Below are positions 16,593 to 24,501 of a stretch of 64,000 bases of DNA, piece after piece (the stretch's first letter is position 1; each line of letters starts with the position of its first letter). The position numbers and the translations under genes are program-made. The notes below the pieces were generated by a model, which was given only the letters and a program-made list of their open reading frames with translations, was not told where the DNA came from and ran no database searches. This stretch comes from Bog-473 sp963711065 (GTDB lineage: Bacteria; Actinomycetota; Acidimicrobiia; Acidimicrobiales; RAAP-2), in the NCBI GenBank assembly GCA_963711065.1, contig CAVQCO010000006.1, positions 1-64,000 of the forward strand, read 5' to 3'.

Positions 16593-17464
16593 TGGTTCAT
16601 CAGCGCTCCGGCGTAGGACGCGATCCCGTGGCCCCACCGGGCGATGCTCGCCGCGGGGAGGCCGAACACGCCCGTGGTGCTCTCGTCAGCGAACGGCGTC
16701 GCCCGGTAACGCAGCTCACCGCTGGCGTCGATGAAGTCCAGGACGTCGGTGTGAGCTTCCAAGCCCGTCTTCTCGTCCACCGAGATCGAGACGCCGTACG
16801 CCCTCCAGACCCGGTCCAGCGTCGTGAGGGGGCCGGTGACCATGTGCCAGTTGGCCAGGGCGCCCAGTCCGGTCTCGCTCAACACGGGTCCCTCCGCCGA
16901 TTGGGCCAGCGCCCTGGGGTCGGTGTTGACCGTGACGAATTCGACCTCCGAGGCCGCGGCGCCGAGATCGGCGTCCGCCTGTTCGATCTCGTGTGCCACG
17001 ACCGGGCAGATGTCGTTGCAGGGAGCATTGAAGAAGGTGAGGATCACGACGTGGGGCGCGGGCACCGGCGTCGGACGGCCGGCCTGGTCGACCAGGGTGA
17101 ACGATGGGGCCGGCCGGGGAGCCAGCACACTCAGACCCATGAACGACGACAACGACGAGTTGATCGATCGATCCGACGGGGGGACGCTCGGTGTCGGCAC
17201 GGGCACCGTCGTCACCGCCGGCTTGGGCGCGGGTGCGGCGGTGGGATTGAGCCCGGCCGACGAGAACAGGTGTTCACCGAGGAACCCACCGAGGCTGACG
17301 ACCAGGACCACCCCGAGCGCCCAGTAGACGAACTTGGGGGGAATCCCCGGTGCTCCCTCCGCCAACGCCGCGGCCCGGTCGATGGGGGGAGACGGCGCAG
17401 AGGGATCCTCACCCGTCCACACGGGTCCCGGAGTCTCCGCCTGCGTGTCACTCGGCCCGCCCAT
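16589..17464 (-). CDS. SCO1/SenC-family copper/thiol protein
   Basis: The 291-residue protein has a Pro/Asp-rich cytoplasmic leader, a membrane helix (FVYWALGVVLVVSLGGFLG), a Pro-rich spacer and a SCO domain beginning PAPSFTLVDQAGRP. The metal motif is CNDICP, and a late His (EAHTDVLDFID) fits the third copper ligand. It has the same segment order as the SCO domain of the fusion protein at 6427 (EIEQADADLG, FVTVNTDP, ANWHMVTGPL), so the two are probably paralogues. I expect a CuA assembly role. The start at ATG 17464 fits the gap after the TlpA-like stop; the frame is open further upstream but would overlap that gene. Confidence 0.82.
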   Translation of the reverse strand: MGGPSDTQAETPGPVWTGEDPSAPSPPIDRAAALAEGAPGIPPKFVYWALGVVLVVSLGGFLGEHLFSSAGLNPTAAPAPKPAVTTVPVPTPSVPPSDRSINSSLSSFMGLSVLAPRPAPSFTLVDQAGRPTPVPAPHVVILTFFNAPCNDICPVVAHEIEQADADLGAAASEVEFVTVNTDPRALAQSAEGPVLSETGLGALANWHMVTGPLTTLDRVWRAYGVSISVDEKTGLEAHTDVLDFIDASGELRYRATPFADESTTGVFGLPAASIARWGHGIASYAGALMNQ

Positions 17465-17468
17465 CAGA

Positions 17469-18077
17469 TCACCCGCGCACACCGAGGCGGGCCACCCAGC
17501 GCTGGAGTGAGCTGACGGACTGGGGACCCAGCGCAGCCCCCACGACTCGTCCGGACGCATCGAGGAAGTAGCTGACGGGGAGAGCCTGCACGAGGTAGCG
17601 CGTCGCGACCGAGGCGTGCGCGTCCACCGCCACCGGATAGGTGGCGCCGGCCTCGCCGAGCAACCGGGTGACGGCCGCGTCGGAGGTCTCGTTGGAGTCC
17701 ACGCCGATCACCGCCAATCGTCCGGCCGTGTCGCGGGCGACGGTCGACACGGCAGCCAGCTCGGCGCGACAGTCCGGGCACCACGAGGCGAAGAAATTCA
17801 CGATCGCCGGCCTCCCGCGGAAGGCCGACAACGACACGGGGTCACCGCCGTGAAGCGCCGGAAGGGAGAACGCCGGTGCGAACTCCCCCACCTTCAAGAC
17901 GGGTGGCGGTGCAGCCCTGAGGGCGGCGGTCCCCGCCGGCGCGGGATGTTGTGCTCCCCGGACGACGACGAAGACGACGAACCCCACGAGGCAGGCGGCG
18001 GCGACCGCAGCCGCCCACTTGAACACCCTGTCCGACGAGCGCCCGCGGCGCTCGGCGGCGCCGGGCACCGTCACCAC
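17469..18077 (-). CDS. TlpA/ResA-like membrane-anchored thioredoxin
   Basis: The 202-residue protein has an N-terminal membrane helix (WAAAVAAACLVGFVVFVVV) and a thioredoxin-fold domain with the redox motif WCPDC preceded by IVNFFAS. The cis-Pro loop QALPVSYF is present. The AlkA-like GEFAPAFSLPALHGG start is typical of TlpA/ResA proteins, which reduce cysteines of apocytochromes or of the CuA site. GTG 18077 begins the operon that continues into the SCO gene four bases later. The function fits keeping CuA cysteines reduced for copper loading. Confidence 0.82.
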   Translation of the reverse strand: MVTVPGAAERRGRSSDRVFKWAAAVAAACLVGFVVFVVVRGAQHPAPAGTAALRAAPPPVLKVGEFAPAFSLPALHGGDPVSLSAFRGRPAIVNFFASWCPDCRAELAAVSTVARDTAGRLAVIGVDSNETSDAAVTRLLGEAGATYPVAVDAHASVATRYLVQALPVSYFLDASGRVVGAALGPQSVSSLQRWVARLGVRG

Positions 18078-18207
18078 CGCGTCTCCCCCGGGGCCGGTGG
18101 CAACTGTCCCCCCGTTTCCACATGATCAGGCTAGTCAGCCAGATTCCGCCGCCGGGGGTCGGAGCCCATCCGTGACGCCCGAGAACCGGGTCGACATCCC
18201 CAAGGTG

Positions 18208-18489
18208 TCACCACTCCGCCTTTCGCTCTGCCGGGTCCATCTCCGCCCTCTCCTGCTTCCGCGCCGCGCGCTCCTCCGGGTCCTCGTGGATGAGATGCCA
18301 CCACGCGGCGATCGCGATGCCGGCGAAGATCGGCCACTCGAACGTGTAGAACCAGCTGAGCCCGTTGCCCCCGAGCGCCCGGCTCGCCTGCCACCACGTC
18401 GCGGCGGCGCAGGCGGCGACGATGAACCAGAACTCGACATGGAGGAGCAGAGCCCGGGGGCAGGTCCATCGGTTCATGACGATCAGCAT
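18208..18489 (-). CDS. small membrane protein, hypothetical
   Basis: The 93-residue protein has two hydrophobic segments (LLLHVEFWFIVAACAAATWW and WPIFAGIAIAAWWHLI), joined by GGNGLSWFYTFE. It ends in a charged helix (EDPEERAARKQERAEMDPAERKAEW). The layout resembles small actinobacterial two-helix proteins of unknown role, and I do not recognise a named family. ATG 18489 is preferred; ATG 18477 is also in frame. It lies upstream of, and on the same strand as, the TlpA-SCO operon, with a 130-base gap. Confidence 0.6.
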   Translation of the reverse strand: MLIVMNRWTCPRALLLHVEFWFIVAACAAATWWQASRALGGNGLSWFYTFEWPIFAGIAIAAWWHLIHEDPEERAARKQERAEMDPAERKAEW

Positions 18490-18662
18490 CGTATTCCGGG
18501 GTCGTCGGCAGAACCGCCCGGAAGGACCCCACCGCGCACCTGCGGTTCCCGGTGCATACCCAGCCCGAAACGGGAAAACGGGCCGGCTCGCACAGACACG
18601 ACCGCACCACGGGGAACCCGTGCGAGCGGGGTCAACCCCGGTACTCGATACCGTGGGGGGCG

Positions 18663-20135
18663 GTGGCACCGAAGACGACAGGGTCACGCGACACGAAGCG
18701 GCTCGATCCGCTCGAGTCCTATCGCGCCAAGAGGGACCCCGAGAAGACACCCGAGCCCATGGGCCGTCGTCCCGCCAGGGGCCGGCGAGAGCCCAGGTTC
18801 GTGATCCAGGAGCACCACGCGCGCAGCCTGCACTGGGACCTGCGGCTCGAGCGCGACGGGGTCCTCGCCTCCTGGGCCCTCCCCAAGGGCCTCCCGGAGG
18901 CTCCGGACAAGAACCACCTCGCCGTGCACACCGAGGACCACCCCCTGGAGTACCTCACCTTCCAAGGAGAGATCCCGCACGGTGAGTACGGCGGCGGCCA
19001 GATGACCGTCTGGGACACGGGCCATTACGAGGTCGAGAAATGGTCCGACCGGGAGGTCAAGTTCGTCCTCCACGGTTCGAGGGCATCGGGCAGCTTCGTC
19101 CTCTTCCAGACCAAGGATCGCAACTGGATGATCCATCTGCACGGGCCTTCGGTGCGCACCGATCCCCTCCCGACGTCCGTCAAGCCCATGCTGGCGACGC
19201 CCGGCCGACTGCCGGCGGACAGTTCCGCCTGGGCCTTCGAGATCAAGTGGGACGGCGTACGGGCGATCCTCTTCGTCGAGGGCGGCCGGGTGCGGGCCCA
19301 GAGCCGCAACGATCTCGACGTCACGGCCGCCTTCCCCGAGCTGGCCCAGCTCGGTGCGTTCCTCGGCATGACCACCTGCGTGCTGGACGGGGAGATCGTG
19401 GCGCTGGGTGAGGACGGCCGACCCAGCTTCGCGGACCTCCAGCACCGGATGCACGTGGCGAACCAACGCGAGGCCCGCAAGCGGGCTGCCTCGACTCCCG
19501 TCACCTTCGTCGCCTTCGACGTCGTGTACCTGCACGGGCACTCGCTGCTCGAAGAGAGCTACGAGGAGCGCCGGGCCGCACTCGAATCGCTGCACCTGTC
19601 CGGCGACACCTTCATCACGACCGAATCCTTCCGGGACGTCTCGGGCGCCGATGTCCTCGCCGCCGCGGTGCAGAACGGTCTCGAGGGGGTCGTGGCCAAG
19701 CGGCGGGACTCGCCGTACCGGCCGGGCCGCCGGAGCGCGGACTGGGTCAAGGTCAAGTCCTTCCGGACCCAGGAGATCGTCATCGGCGGTTGGACCGATG
19801 GGCGCGGCGAGCGGGCGGAGAGCTTGGGGGCCCTCCTGCTCGGAGTGCCCGCAGAGGGCGCCCTCCGCTACGTCGGCAAGGTGGGGACGGGGTTCCGCGA
19901 GAGCGAACGCCGGGCCCTCCTCGACTCCCTCCGAGACCTGGCCCGACCCACGAGCCCCTTCGGGTCCCCACTGCCACGCACCGACGCCACCGCCACGCAC
20001 TTCGTGCGGCCCGAACTGGTGGGAGAGGTCGCCTACGGCGAGTGGACGACCGCCGGCCGGCTCCGCCACCCGACGTGGCGCGGCCTGCGTCCCGACAAGG
20101 CCCCGCACGAGGTCACGGTCGAGGACGCGGGGTAG
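18663..20135 (+). CDS. ligD: ATP-dependent DNA ligase with N-terminal 3'-phosphoesterase domain (LigD-type)
   Basis: The protein has 490 residues. Residues about 40-165 form the LigD phosphoesterase domain (FVIQEHHARSLHWDLRLERDG, HGEYGGG). Residues 170-490 form the ATP ligase domain with nucleophile K195 in KWDGVR, then LDGEIVALGEDG, FVAFDVVYL, EGVVAKRRDSPY and WVKVKSF. In LigD these parts trim 3' ends and seal breaks in non-homologous end joining. The polymerase domain is missing from this protein and is encoded by the next gene. GTG 18663 has a G-rich ribosome site; longer in-frame starts add non-matching residues. No ku gene is in the window. Confidence 0.92.
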   Translation: MAPKTTGSRDTKRLDPLESYRAKRDPEKTPEPMGRRPARGRREPRFVIQEHHARSLHWDLRLERDGVLASWALPKGLPEAPDKNHLAVHTEDHPLEYLTFQGEIPHGEYGGGQMTVWDTGHYEVEKWSDREVKFVLHGSRASGSFVLFQTKDRNWMIHLHGPSVRTDPLPTSVKPMLATPGRLPADSSAWAFEIKWDGVRAILFVEGGRVRAQSRNDLDVTAAFPELAQLGAFLGMTTCVLDGEIVALGEDGRPSFADLQHRMHVANQREARKRAASTPVTFVAFDVVYLHGHSLLEESYEERRAALESLHLSGDTFITTESFRDVSGADVLAAAVQNGLEGVVAKRRDSPYRPGRRSADWVKVKSFRTQEIVIGGWTDGRGERAESLGALLLGVPAEGALRYVGKVGTGFRESERRALLDSLRDLARPTSPFGSPLPRTDATATHFVRPELVGEVAYGEWTTAGRLRHPTWRGLRPDKAPHEVTVEDAG

Positions 20136-20169
20136 GGATCGGTCCCGTGGGCTCTGCGCCAGGATCACC

Positions 20170-21078
20170 GTGAGCGCCGTCCGGTCGTCGACCCGGACCA
20201 CCATCGGGGGGCGAGAGCTGACCGTCACCAACCTCGACAAGGTCCTCTTCCCCGAGCGCGGGTTCACCAAGGGACAGCTGATCGACTACTACGTGCGCAT
20301 CGCGGATGCCATGCTGCCGCACCTCCACGAGCGGCCGCTGACGATGAAGCGGTTCCCCGACGGCGTCGAGGGGAAGTTCTTCTTCGAGAAACACATGCCG
20401 TCACACGCGCCGAAGTGGGTGGGCTCCGTCACGGTTCCCTCGACCGACGGGCACGAGGCCATCGGGTATGCCATGGTCAACGACCTGCCGACGTTGGCCT
20501 GGGCCGCGAACCTCGGGACGATTGAGTTCCACGTGCCGCTGTGGCACGCGGGACGACGCCGCAAGCTCCCCGCCAACCCCGACTTCATGGTGTTCGACCT
20601 CGATCCAGGCGAGGGCACGTCCATCGTGGAATGCTGCGTCGTCGCGGAGTGGATCACCGACGAGCTCGCCGAGCAGGGCACGGAGGCCTACGCCAAGACG
20701 AGCGGCTCCAAGGGCCTCCAGCTGTACGCGTCCGTCGCACCGAGAACGACGTGGGACGCGCTGCGGGACCGCGCGTACGACGTGGCGCGCAAGCTCGAGT
20801 CGGACCATCGCGACCTCGTCGTCTCCAACATGCGCAAATCGCTGCGCCATGGTCGCGTGCTCATCGATTGGAGCCAGAACCATCCGGCCAAGACGACGGT
20901 TTCGGTGTACTCCGTGCGCGCCATGGCCGCACCCACGGTGTCGACGCCGGTCACGCGTGCCGAAGTGCGCGAGTGCGCCAAGGGAAGGGATCCCTCCGTG
21001 CTCCGGTTCACGACGGACGACGTCCTGCGCAGGGTGCACGAGCACGGCGACCTGTTCGCTCCCCTGGTGGGTGCCTGA
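20170..21078 (+). CDS. LigD-type polymerase/primase domain protein
   Basis: The 302-residue stand-alone polymerase of the LigD PolDom (archaeo-eukaryotic primase) family has the start motif LTNLDKVLFP-like VTNLDKVLFPERGFTKGQLIDYY. The catalytic pair is in VFDLDPGEG (D143, D145), and further conserved segments are KTSGSKGLQLY and DWSQNHPAKTTVSVYSVRA. It adds ribo- or deoxyribonucleotides during end joining. The start is GTG 20170, 34 bases after the ligase stop, so the two probably form an operon. Mycobacterial LigD carries the same three domains in one chain; here they are split. Confidence 0.9.
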   Translation: MSAVRSSTRTTIGGRELTVTNLDKVLFPERGFTKGQLIDYYVRIADAMLPHLHERPLTMKRFPDGVEGKFFFEKHMPSHAPKWVGSVTVPSTDGHEAIGYAMVNDLPTLAWAANLGTIEFHVPLWHAGRRRKLPANPDFMVFDLDPGEGTSIVECCVVAEWITDELAEQGTEAYAKTSGSKGLQLYASVAPRTTWDALRDRAYDVARKLESDHRDLVVSNMRKSLRHGRVLIDWSQNHPAKTTVSVYSVRAMAAPTVSTPVTRAEVRECAKGRDPSVLRFTTDDVLRRVHEHGDLFAPLVGA

Positions 21079-21293
21079 TTCCCCAAAGACGACGTTTTCA
21101 AACCTCCGAGACCCACAGAGGCCAAAAGTGGAGTTGGCGGCCACAATCCACATGGGAGGAAATGCTGTGGAGGAGTTGTTGGCGGAGCCGAACGATGCCG
21201 CGCGGGGTGGGACCTCCACGCGACGATTTCGACGGTCTGGTGACGGCACGGTGACGTGCGCACGCCATGTTCGGCGCACGTCGGGGCGCGGCG
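21079..21293. other. convergent intergenic stretch, nothing firm
   Basis: These 215 bases between the polymerase and dehydrogenase genes are lower in G+C than their surroundings. A weak 6-bp inverted repeat (21147-21152 with 21166-21171) is the only structure I see. An open frame from ATG 21152 has no family resemblance and is not called. Confidence 0.35.
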
Positions 21294-22373
21294 TCAGCTC
21301 TCCGTCGAGCGCTGCAACCGGGCCACGACCTCGTCGACCACCTGCGACGTCGAGGCCTCCCCGCCGAGGTCGAAGGTGCGCACGCCGTCGGCGGCCGCCT
21401 CGAGCGTCGCTCGGCGGATCGCCCCGGCCCTCGCGGCCACCGCGATGTCACCCCGTGCCGCATGCTCGAGCACCGCGGCACAGGCGAGCAGCATGGCCAT
21501 CGGATTGGCGACGTTCTTGCCCATGAGGGACGGCGCGGTCCCGTGCGGTGCCTCGGCCATCGCCACCACCGGCTGCATGTCGTCGTCGAGCGCCAGGAGC
21601 ACGGACTCGGCACCGGCAATCGAACCGAACAGCGCCAGCACCAGGTCGGAGATGCAGTCTCCGTCCCGGTTCAGCGCGGGGACGACGAGCGGGCTCCCGC
21701 TCGACTCGGTGAGAAGACCGGCATAGGCGGCGTCGATCAGGGTCGGCCGGTACGCGACGGCGGGGTAGCGGGAGGCGGCGCTGTCCATCTCCTCCTTGAG
21801 CATCCCCTCGTACACGGTCGACACGGTCCACTTCGGCCCGCCGTAGACGGTCGCCCCCAACTGCGAGGCCGTACGGAACGAGTACTCCGCCACCGAACGG
21901 CACACCGACCGGTCGATGCGCTCGGTCCGCCAGGCCTGCTCCCCGAGACCACCCGGATCGCCGGTCCGTCCCTCGTCCGCCCCGTACGCGTCACCCACGG
22001 CCATGCGGACGACGACGATCGGATGCACGACCGGGGCCAGCGGGGCGACGCCGGGGATCCTCCGCCCCGTCCGGACGATGACCGATCCGCCGACCCCCTC
22101 GCGCAGGATGCGGTTCGGGCTGCCCACGTCGCCGGTTGTCTCCGGCGTGATCGTGGCCGCCTTGAGCCCCAGCCCGGTCTCGCACATGGCGGCGGCGGCG
22201 TCGCGGACCACCGCATTGGCCGTGGCGCGACGGTTCTCCAGGGACAGGTCGAATCGGACCAAGTCGAGGTCGAACCCGAGCACGTCGGGAGCCAGGACCC
22301 GCAGCGCTTCTTCGAGCAGCTCCTGACCGGTCTCGTCGCCCTCGCACACGACGATCCGGCGGCCCGAGGACAC
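21294..22373 (-). CDS. isocitrate/isopropylmalate dehydrogenase family protein
   Basis: This beta-decarboxylating dehydrogenase has 359 residues. Visible motifs are the substrate loop SPNRILREGVGGSVIVRTGRR with three Arg, the conserved Lys/Tyr region (SVAEYSFRTA, GPKWTVS), the metal-site segment NRDGDCISDLVLALFG and the nucleotide loop EAPHGTAPSLMGKNVANPMAM. Family members oxidise and decarboxylate isocitrate, isopropylmalate or tartrate-like acids. The metal-site motif departs from the usual NLYGDILSD, so I do not assign the substrate. GTG 22373 is chosen; the frame is open to 22433. It is monocistronic and opposite to the IPT protein gene. Confidence 0.82.
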   Translation of the reverse strand: MSSGRRIVVCEGDETGQELLEEALRVLAPDVLGFDLDLVRFDLSLENRRATANAVVRDAAAAMCETGLGLKAATITPETTGDVGSPNRILREGVGGSVIVRTGRRIPGVAPLAPVVHPIVVVRMAVGDAYGADEGRTGDPGGLGEQAWRTERIDRSVCRSVAEYSFRTASQLGATVYGGPKWTVSTVYEGMLKEEMDSAASRYPAVAYRPTLIDAAYAGLLTESSGSPLVVPALNRDGDCISDLVLALFGSIAGAESVLLALDDDMQPVVAMAEAPHGTAPSLMGKNVANPMAMLLACAAVLEHAARGDIAVAARAGAIRRATLEAAADGVRTFDLGGEASTSQVVDEVVARLQRSTES

Positions 22374-22501
22374 GCGGTTCAGGGTCGCACGAATCGGGGT
22401 CCCACGCCAACACGGCCATGGGGCCGGTCGCAACCGGACGGCGTGGACACCGCGTGCATGGGAAAGGGCGTTCGTGGAAATAACTGCGGCCGGAGGAGAC
22501 G

Positions 22502-23206
22502 ATGACGGACGGTCCGACGGCCAAGCCGCCCCAGGGCAGACCGAGTCAGCGGGCGCTGGGGGCCATGGAGAGCGCCGCGCGCCGCGCCCGCGAGGCGAGA
22601 GGGGAAGACCTCCCCCCGGTCCCCCCGACCCCGCCCCGCCCGCCCGATCCCGTGGGTCCGGCGCGTGCCCCCGTCGACCCCGGGCCGGATCGTTGGCTCA
22701 TCGCCGCGGTCGGATTCGTCGGGGCGCTGGTGGTCGCCGGCACCATCGGGCTCGTCGTGTCCCTCGCCCAGGGCTCGGGCAGCCCGGGGCCGGCGTCGTC
22801 CTCGGCGACGACCGCGCGCCAGGGGACCCGCCCGGGGCATCCCACCCGTCACCCGCCTCCGGCGACGGCCGGCCCGCAGTCCGGGTCGGGTGCGGGATCG
22901 AGCACCACCACGACCAGCACCACCACGACGACCGTGGCCCCCGCTGCCGCCGGCCCACCGGTGATCTCGGCCCTCAGTCCCTCGAGCGGGGTCGCCGGGC
23001 AGGGCATCGAGGTGACCGGCTCGAACTTCCTCAGCCCGAACGGCCAGATCGTGGCCACCTTCAACGGCCAGGTGACGCGCACGAGCTGTCCCGATCAGAG
23101 CTCGTGCAGCGTCACCGTCCCACCGTCGAGCGGGCCCCAGTCCGCCCAGGTGACGATCACCACCGCGGGCGGCACGTCGAACGCCGCCACGTTCACCTAC
23201 GGCTGA
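22502..23206 (+). CDS. membrane-anchored IPT/TIG-domain surface protein
   Basis: The 234-residue protein has a Pro/Arg-rich cytoplasmic head (1-63), one membrane helix (WLIAAVGFVGALVVAGTIGLVVSLA), a Ser/Thr/Pro-rich linker containing two T runs, and a C-terminal IPT/TIG domain. That domain begins PPVISALSPSSGVAGQGIEVTGSNF and ends VTITTAGGTSNAATFTYG. IPT domains are immunoglobulin-like folds of cell-surface proteins. A CPDQSSC pair may form a disulfide. Its job is unknown. It overlaps the convergent MFS gene by 10 bases. Confidence 0.75.
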   Translation: MTDGPTAKPPQGRPSQRALGAMESAARRAREARGEDLPPVPPTPPRPPDPVGPARAPVDPGPDRWLIAAVGFVGALVVAGTIGLVVSLAQGSGSPGPASSSATTARQGTRPGHPTRHPPPATAGPQSGSGAGSSTTTTSTTTTTVAPAAAGPPVISALSPSSGVAGQGIEVTGSNFLSPNGQIVATFNGQVTRTSCPDQSSCSVTVPPSSGPQSAQVTITTAGGTSNAATFTYG

Positions 23207-24501
23207 CCGGCCTCGGCGGGCCAGAGGGCCTCGGGCTCCCGACCGCGCGTTTCGGGGACGAGCCAGAACAGCGCCGCCGCGAAGGCGGCGGCCGGCAGAA
23301 ACGTGAGGTCCGCGGCGACGGCAAACCGGTTCCCCACGTCCGCGACGGCCCCGAACGCGACGAGTCCCGCGACCGCGCCGATGACGCCGGCGGCCACCCA
23401 CCACCCGGTCGCCGACGCCCGCACCGAGGTCGGGAACAGCTCGGTCAGCAGTGCCCCCACCGCCGGAGCCAGGGTCGATCCGCTGAGCACTCCCATGACG
23501 TACCCGACCACGAGCGCGACGTGGGATCCGGAGTAGAGGACGACGCCGCTGAGCGCCACGGCGACAAGGGCGGCGGCGCCCGTCGGCCGGCGCCCGACGT
23601 GGTCCGCCAACCACCGCCCGCACACGAGCCCGACGAGCCCGGTGACACCGGCCAACGCCACCATGAGCGCCGTGACGTCGCCGGATTGGTGCACGACGTC
23701 TTGCGCGTACAGGAACACGAAGCTGTTCGCCGGGCCCGTGATCACGGAGATCGCCAGGGCGATGAGAGCAAGCACGAGCACGCGACGACGGAAGCGAGGC
23801 CCGATCGCACCGAGCACCGGGGTGGGATGATCCGCCGCCGCCTCGGCCACCATGAACCTGCTGGGCTCCTCGATCCACCCGCGCACCAGCACCACGGCGA
23901 CGAGCGGGACGACCGCGAGGGCGAAGATCCCCCGGAAGCCCAGTGTCCCCGAGGCCAGGCTGTGGACGATCGCCGAGAGACCGGCGCCGACCCCGTAGCC
24001 CGCAGCGACGAGTGCGACGGCCGCGGCACGATCGTGCGAACCCGTCTCCTCGGCCGCCATCACCTCGGCCAGTGCATTGGTGGCGCTCAGGAGGGGGCGG
24101 CCGAAAGCGAAGATCGCGACGAACCACCAATAGGTCGGGCTGGCCGCGGCCACGATCGTCAGCGCCAAGCCCAACGTGGTCACCACGAGGATCATGCGTC
24201 GCCGTCCGAATCGGTCCGCCATCCCGATGAGCGGGAGGCTGCCCAGCGAGGCCAGGCGGATGACGGCCAATCCGATACCGAGGCTGGTCCCCGACAGACC
24301 GACCTTGTCCGCGATGCTCGAACCCTGCGCAACGTGCCCGAGCTGGGTGGAGACGTCCCCGAGCGCGGCCACCGCGCCGAACTGGCCGAAACCGGACGCC
24401 AACGCAGTGATGGCGATGGCGACGACCGTGCGATCCGTCCAGCGGTGAAGCCGGAGCTCCCCCCTCGCCTCGTGCGGGTCGTCCGGAGACCGCGACGACA
24501 T
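23197..24501 (-). CDS. MFS transporter
   Basis: The 434-residue protein has 12 predicted helices and the major facilitator loop motif between helices 2 and 3 (GMADRFGRRRMILV), repeated in weaker form in the second half (WLADHVGRRPTG). The motif RGWIEEPSRFMV and a long central loop resemble the sugar/metabolite:H+ symporter family. It begins at ATG 24501, directly after the stop of the phosphoribosyltransferase-hydrolase gene, so both are probably co-transcribed. The substrate is not deducible. Confidence 0.85.
   Translation of the reverse strand: MSSRSPDDPHEARGELRLHRWTDRTVVAIAITALASGFGQFGAVAALGDVSTQLGHVAQGSSIADKVGLSGTSLGIGLAVIRLASLGSLPLIGMADRFGRRRMILVVTTLGLALTIVAAASPTYWWFVAIFAFGRPLLSATNALAEVMAAEETGSHDRAAAVALVAAGYGVGAGLSAIVHSLASGTLGFRGIFALAVVPLVAVVLVRGWIEEPSRFMVAEAAADHPTPVLGAIGPRFRRRVLVLALIALAISVITGPANSFVFLYAQDVVHQSGDVTALMVALAGVTGLVGLVCGRWLADHVGRRPTGAAALVAVALSGVVLYSGSHVALVVGYVMGVLSGSTLAPAVGALLTELFPTSVRASATGWWVAAGVIGAVAGLVAFGAVADVGNRFAVAADLTFLPAAAFAAALFWLVPETRGREPEALWPAEAGQP

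Noticed and set aside
21152..21300. Small open frame after the polymerase gene
   Set aside because: It has a start with nearby GGAGG, but no conserved pattern, and it runs into the convergent dehydrogenase gene.
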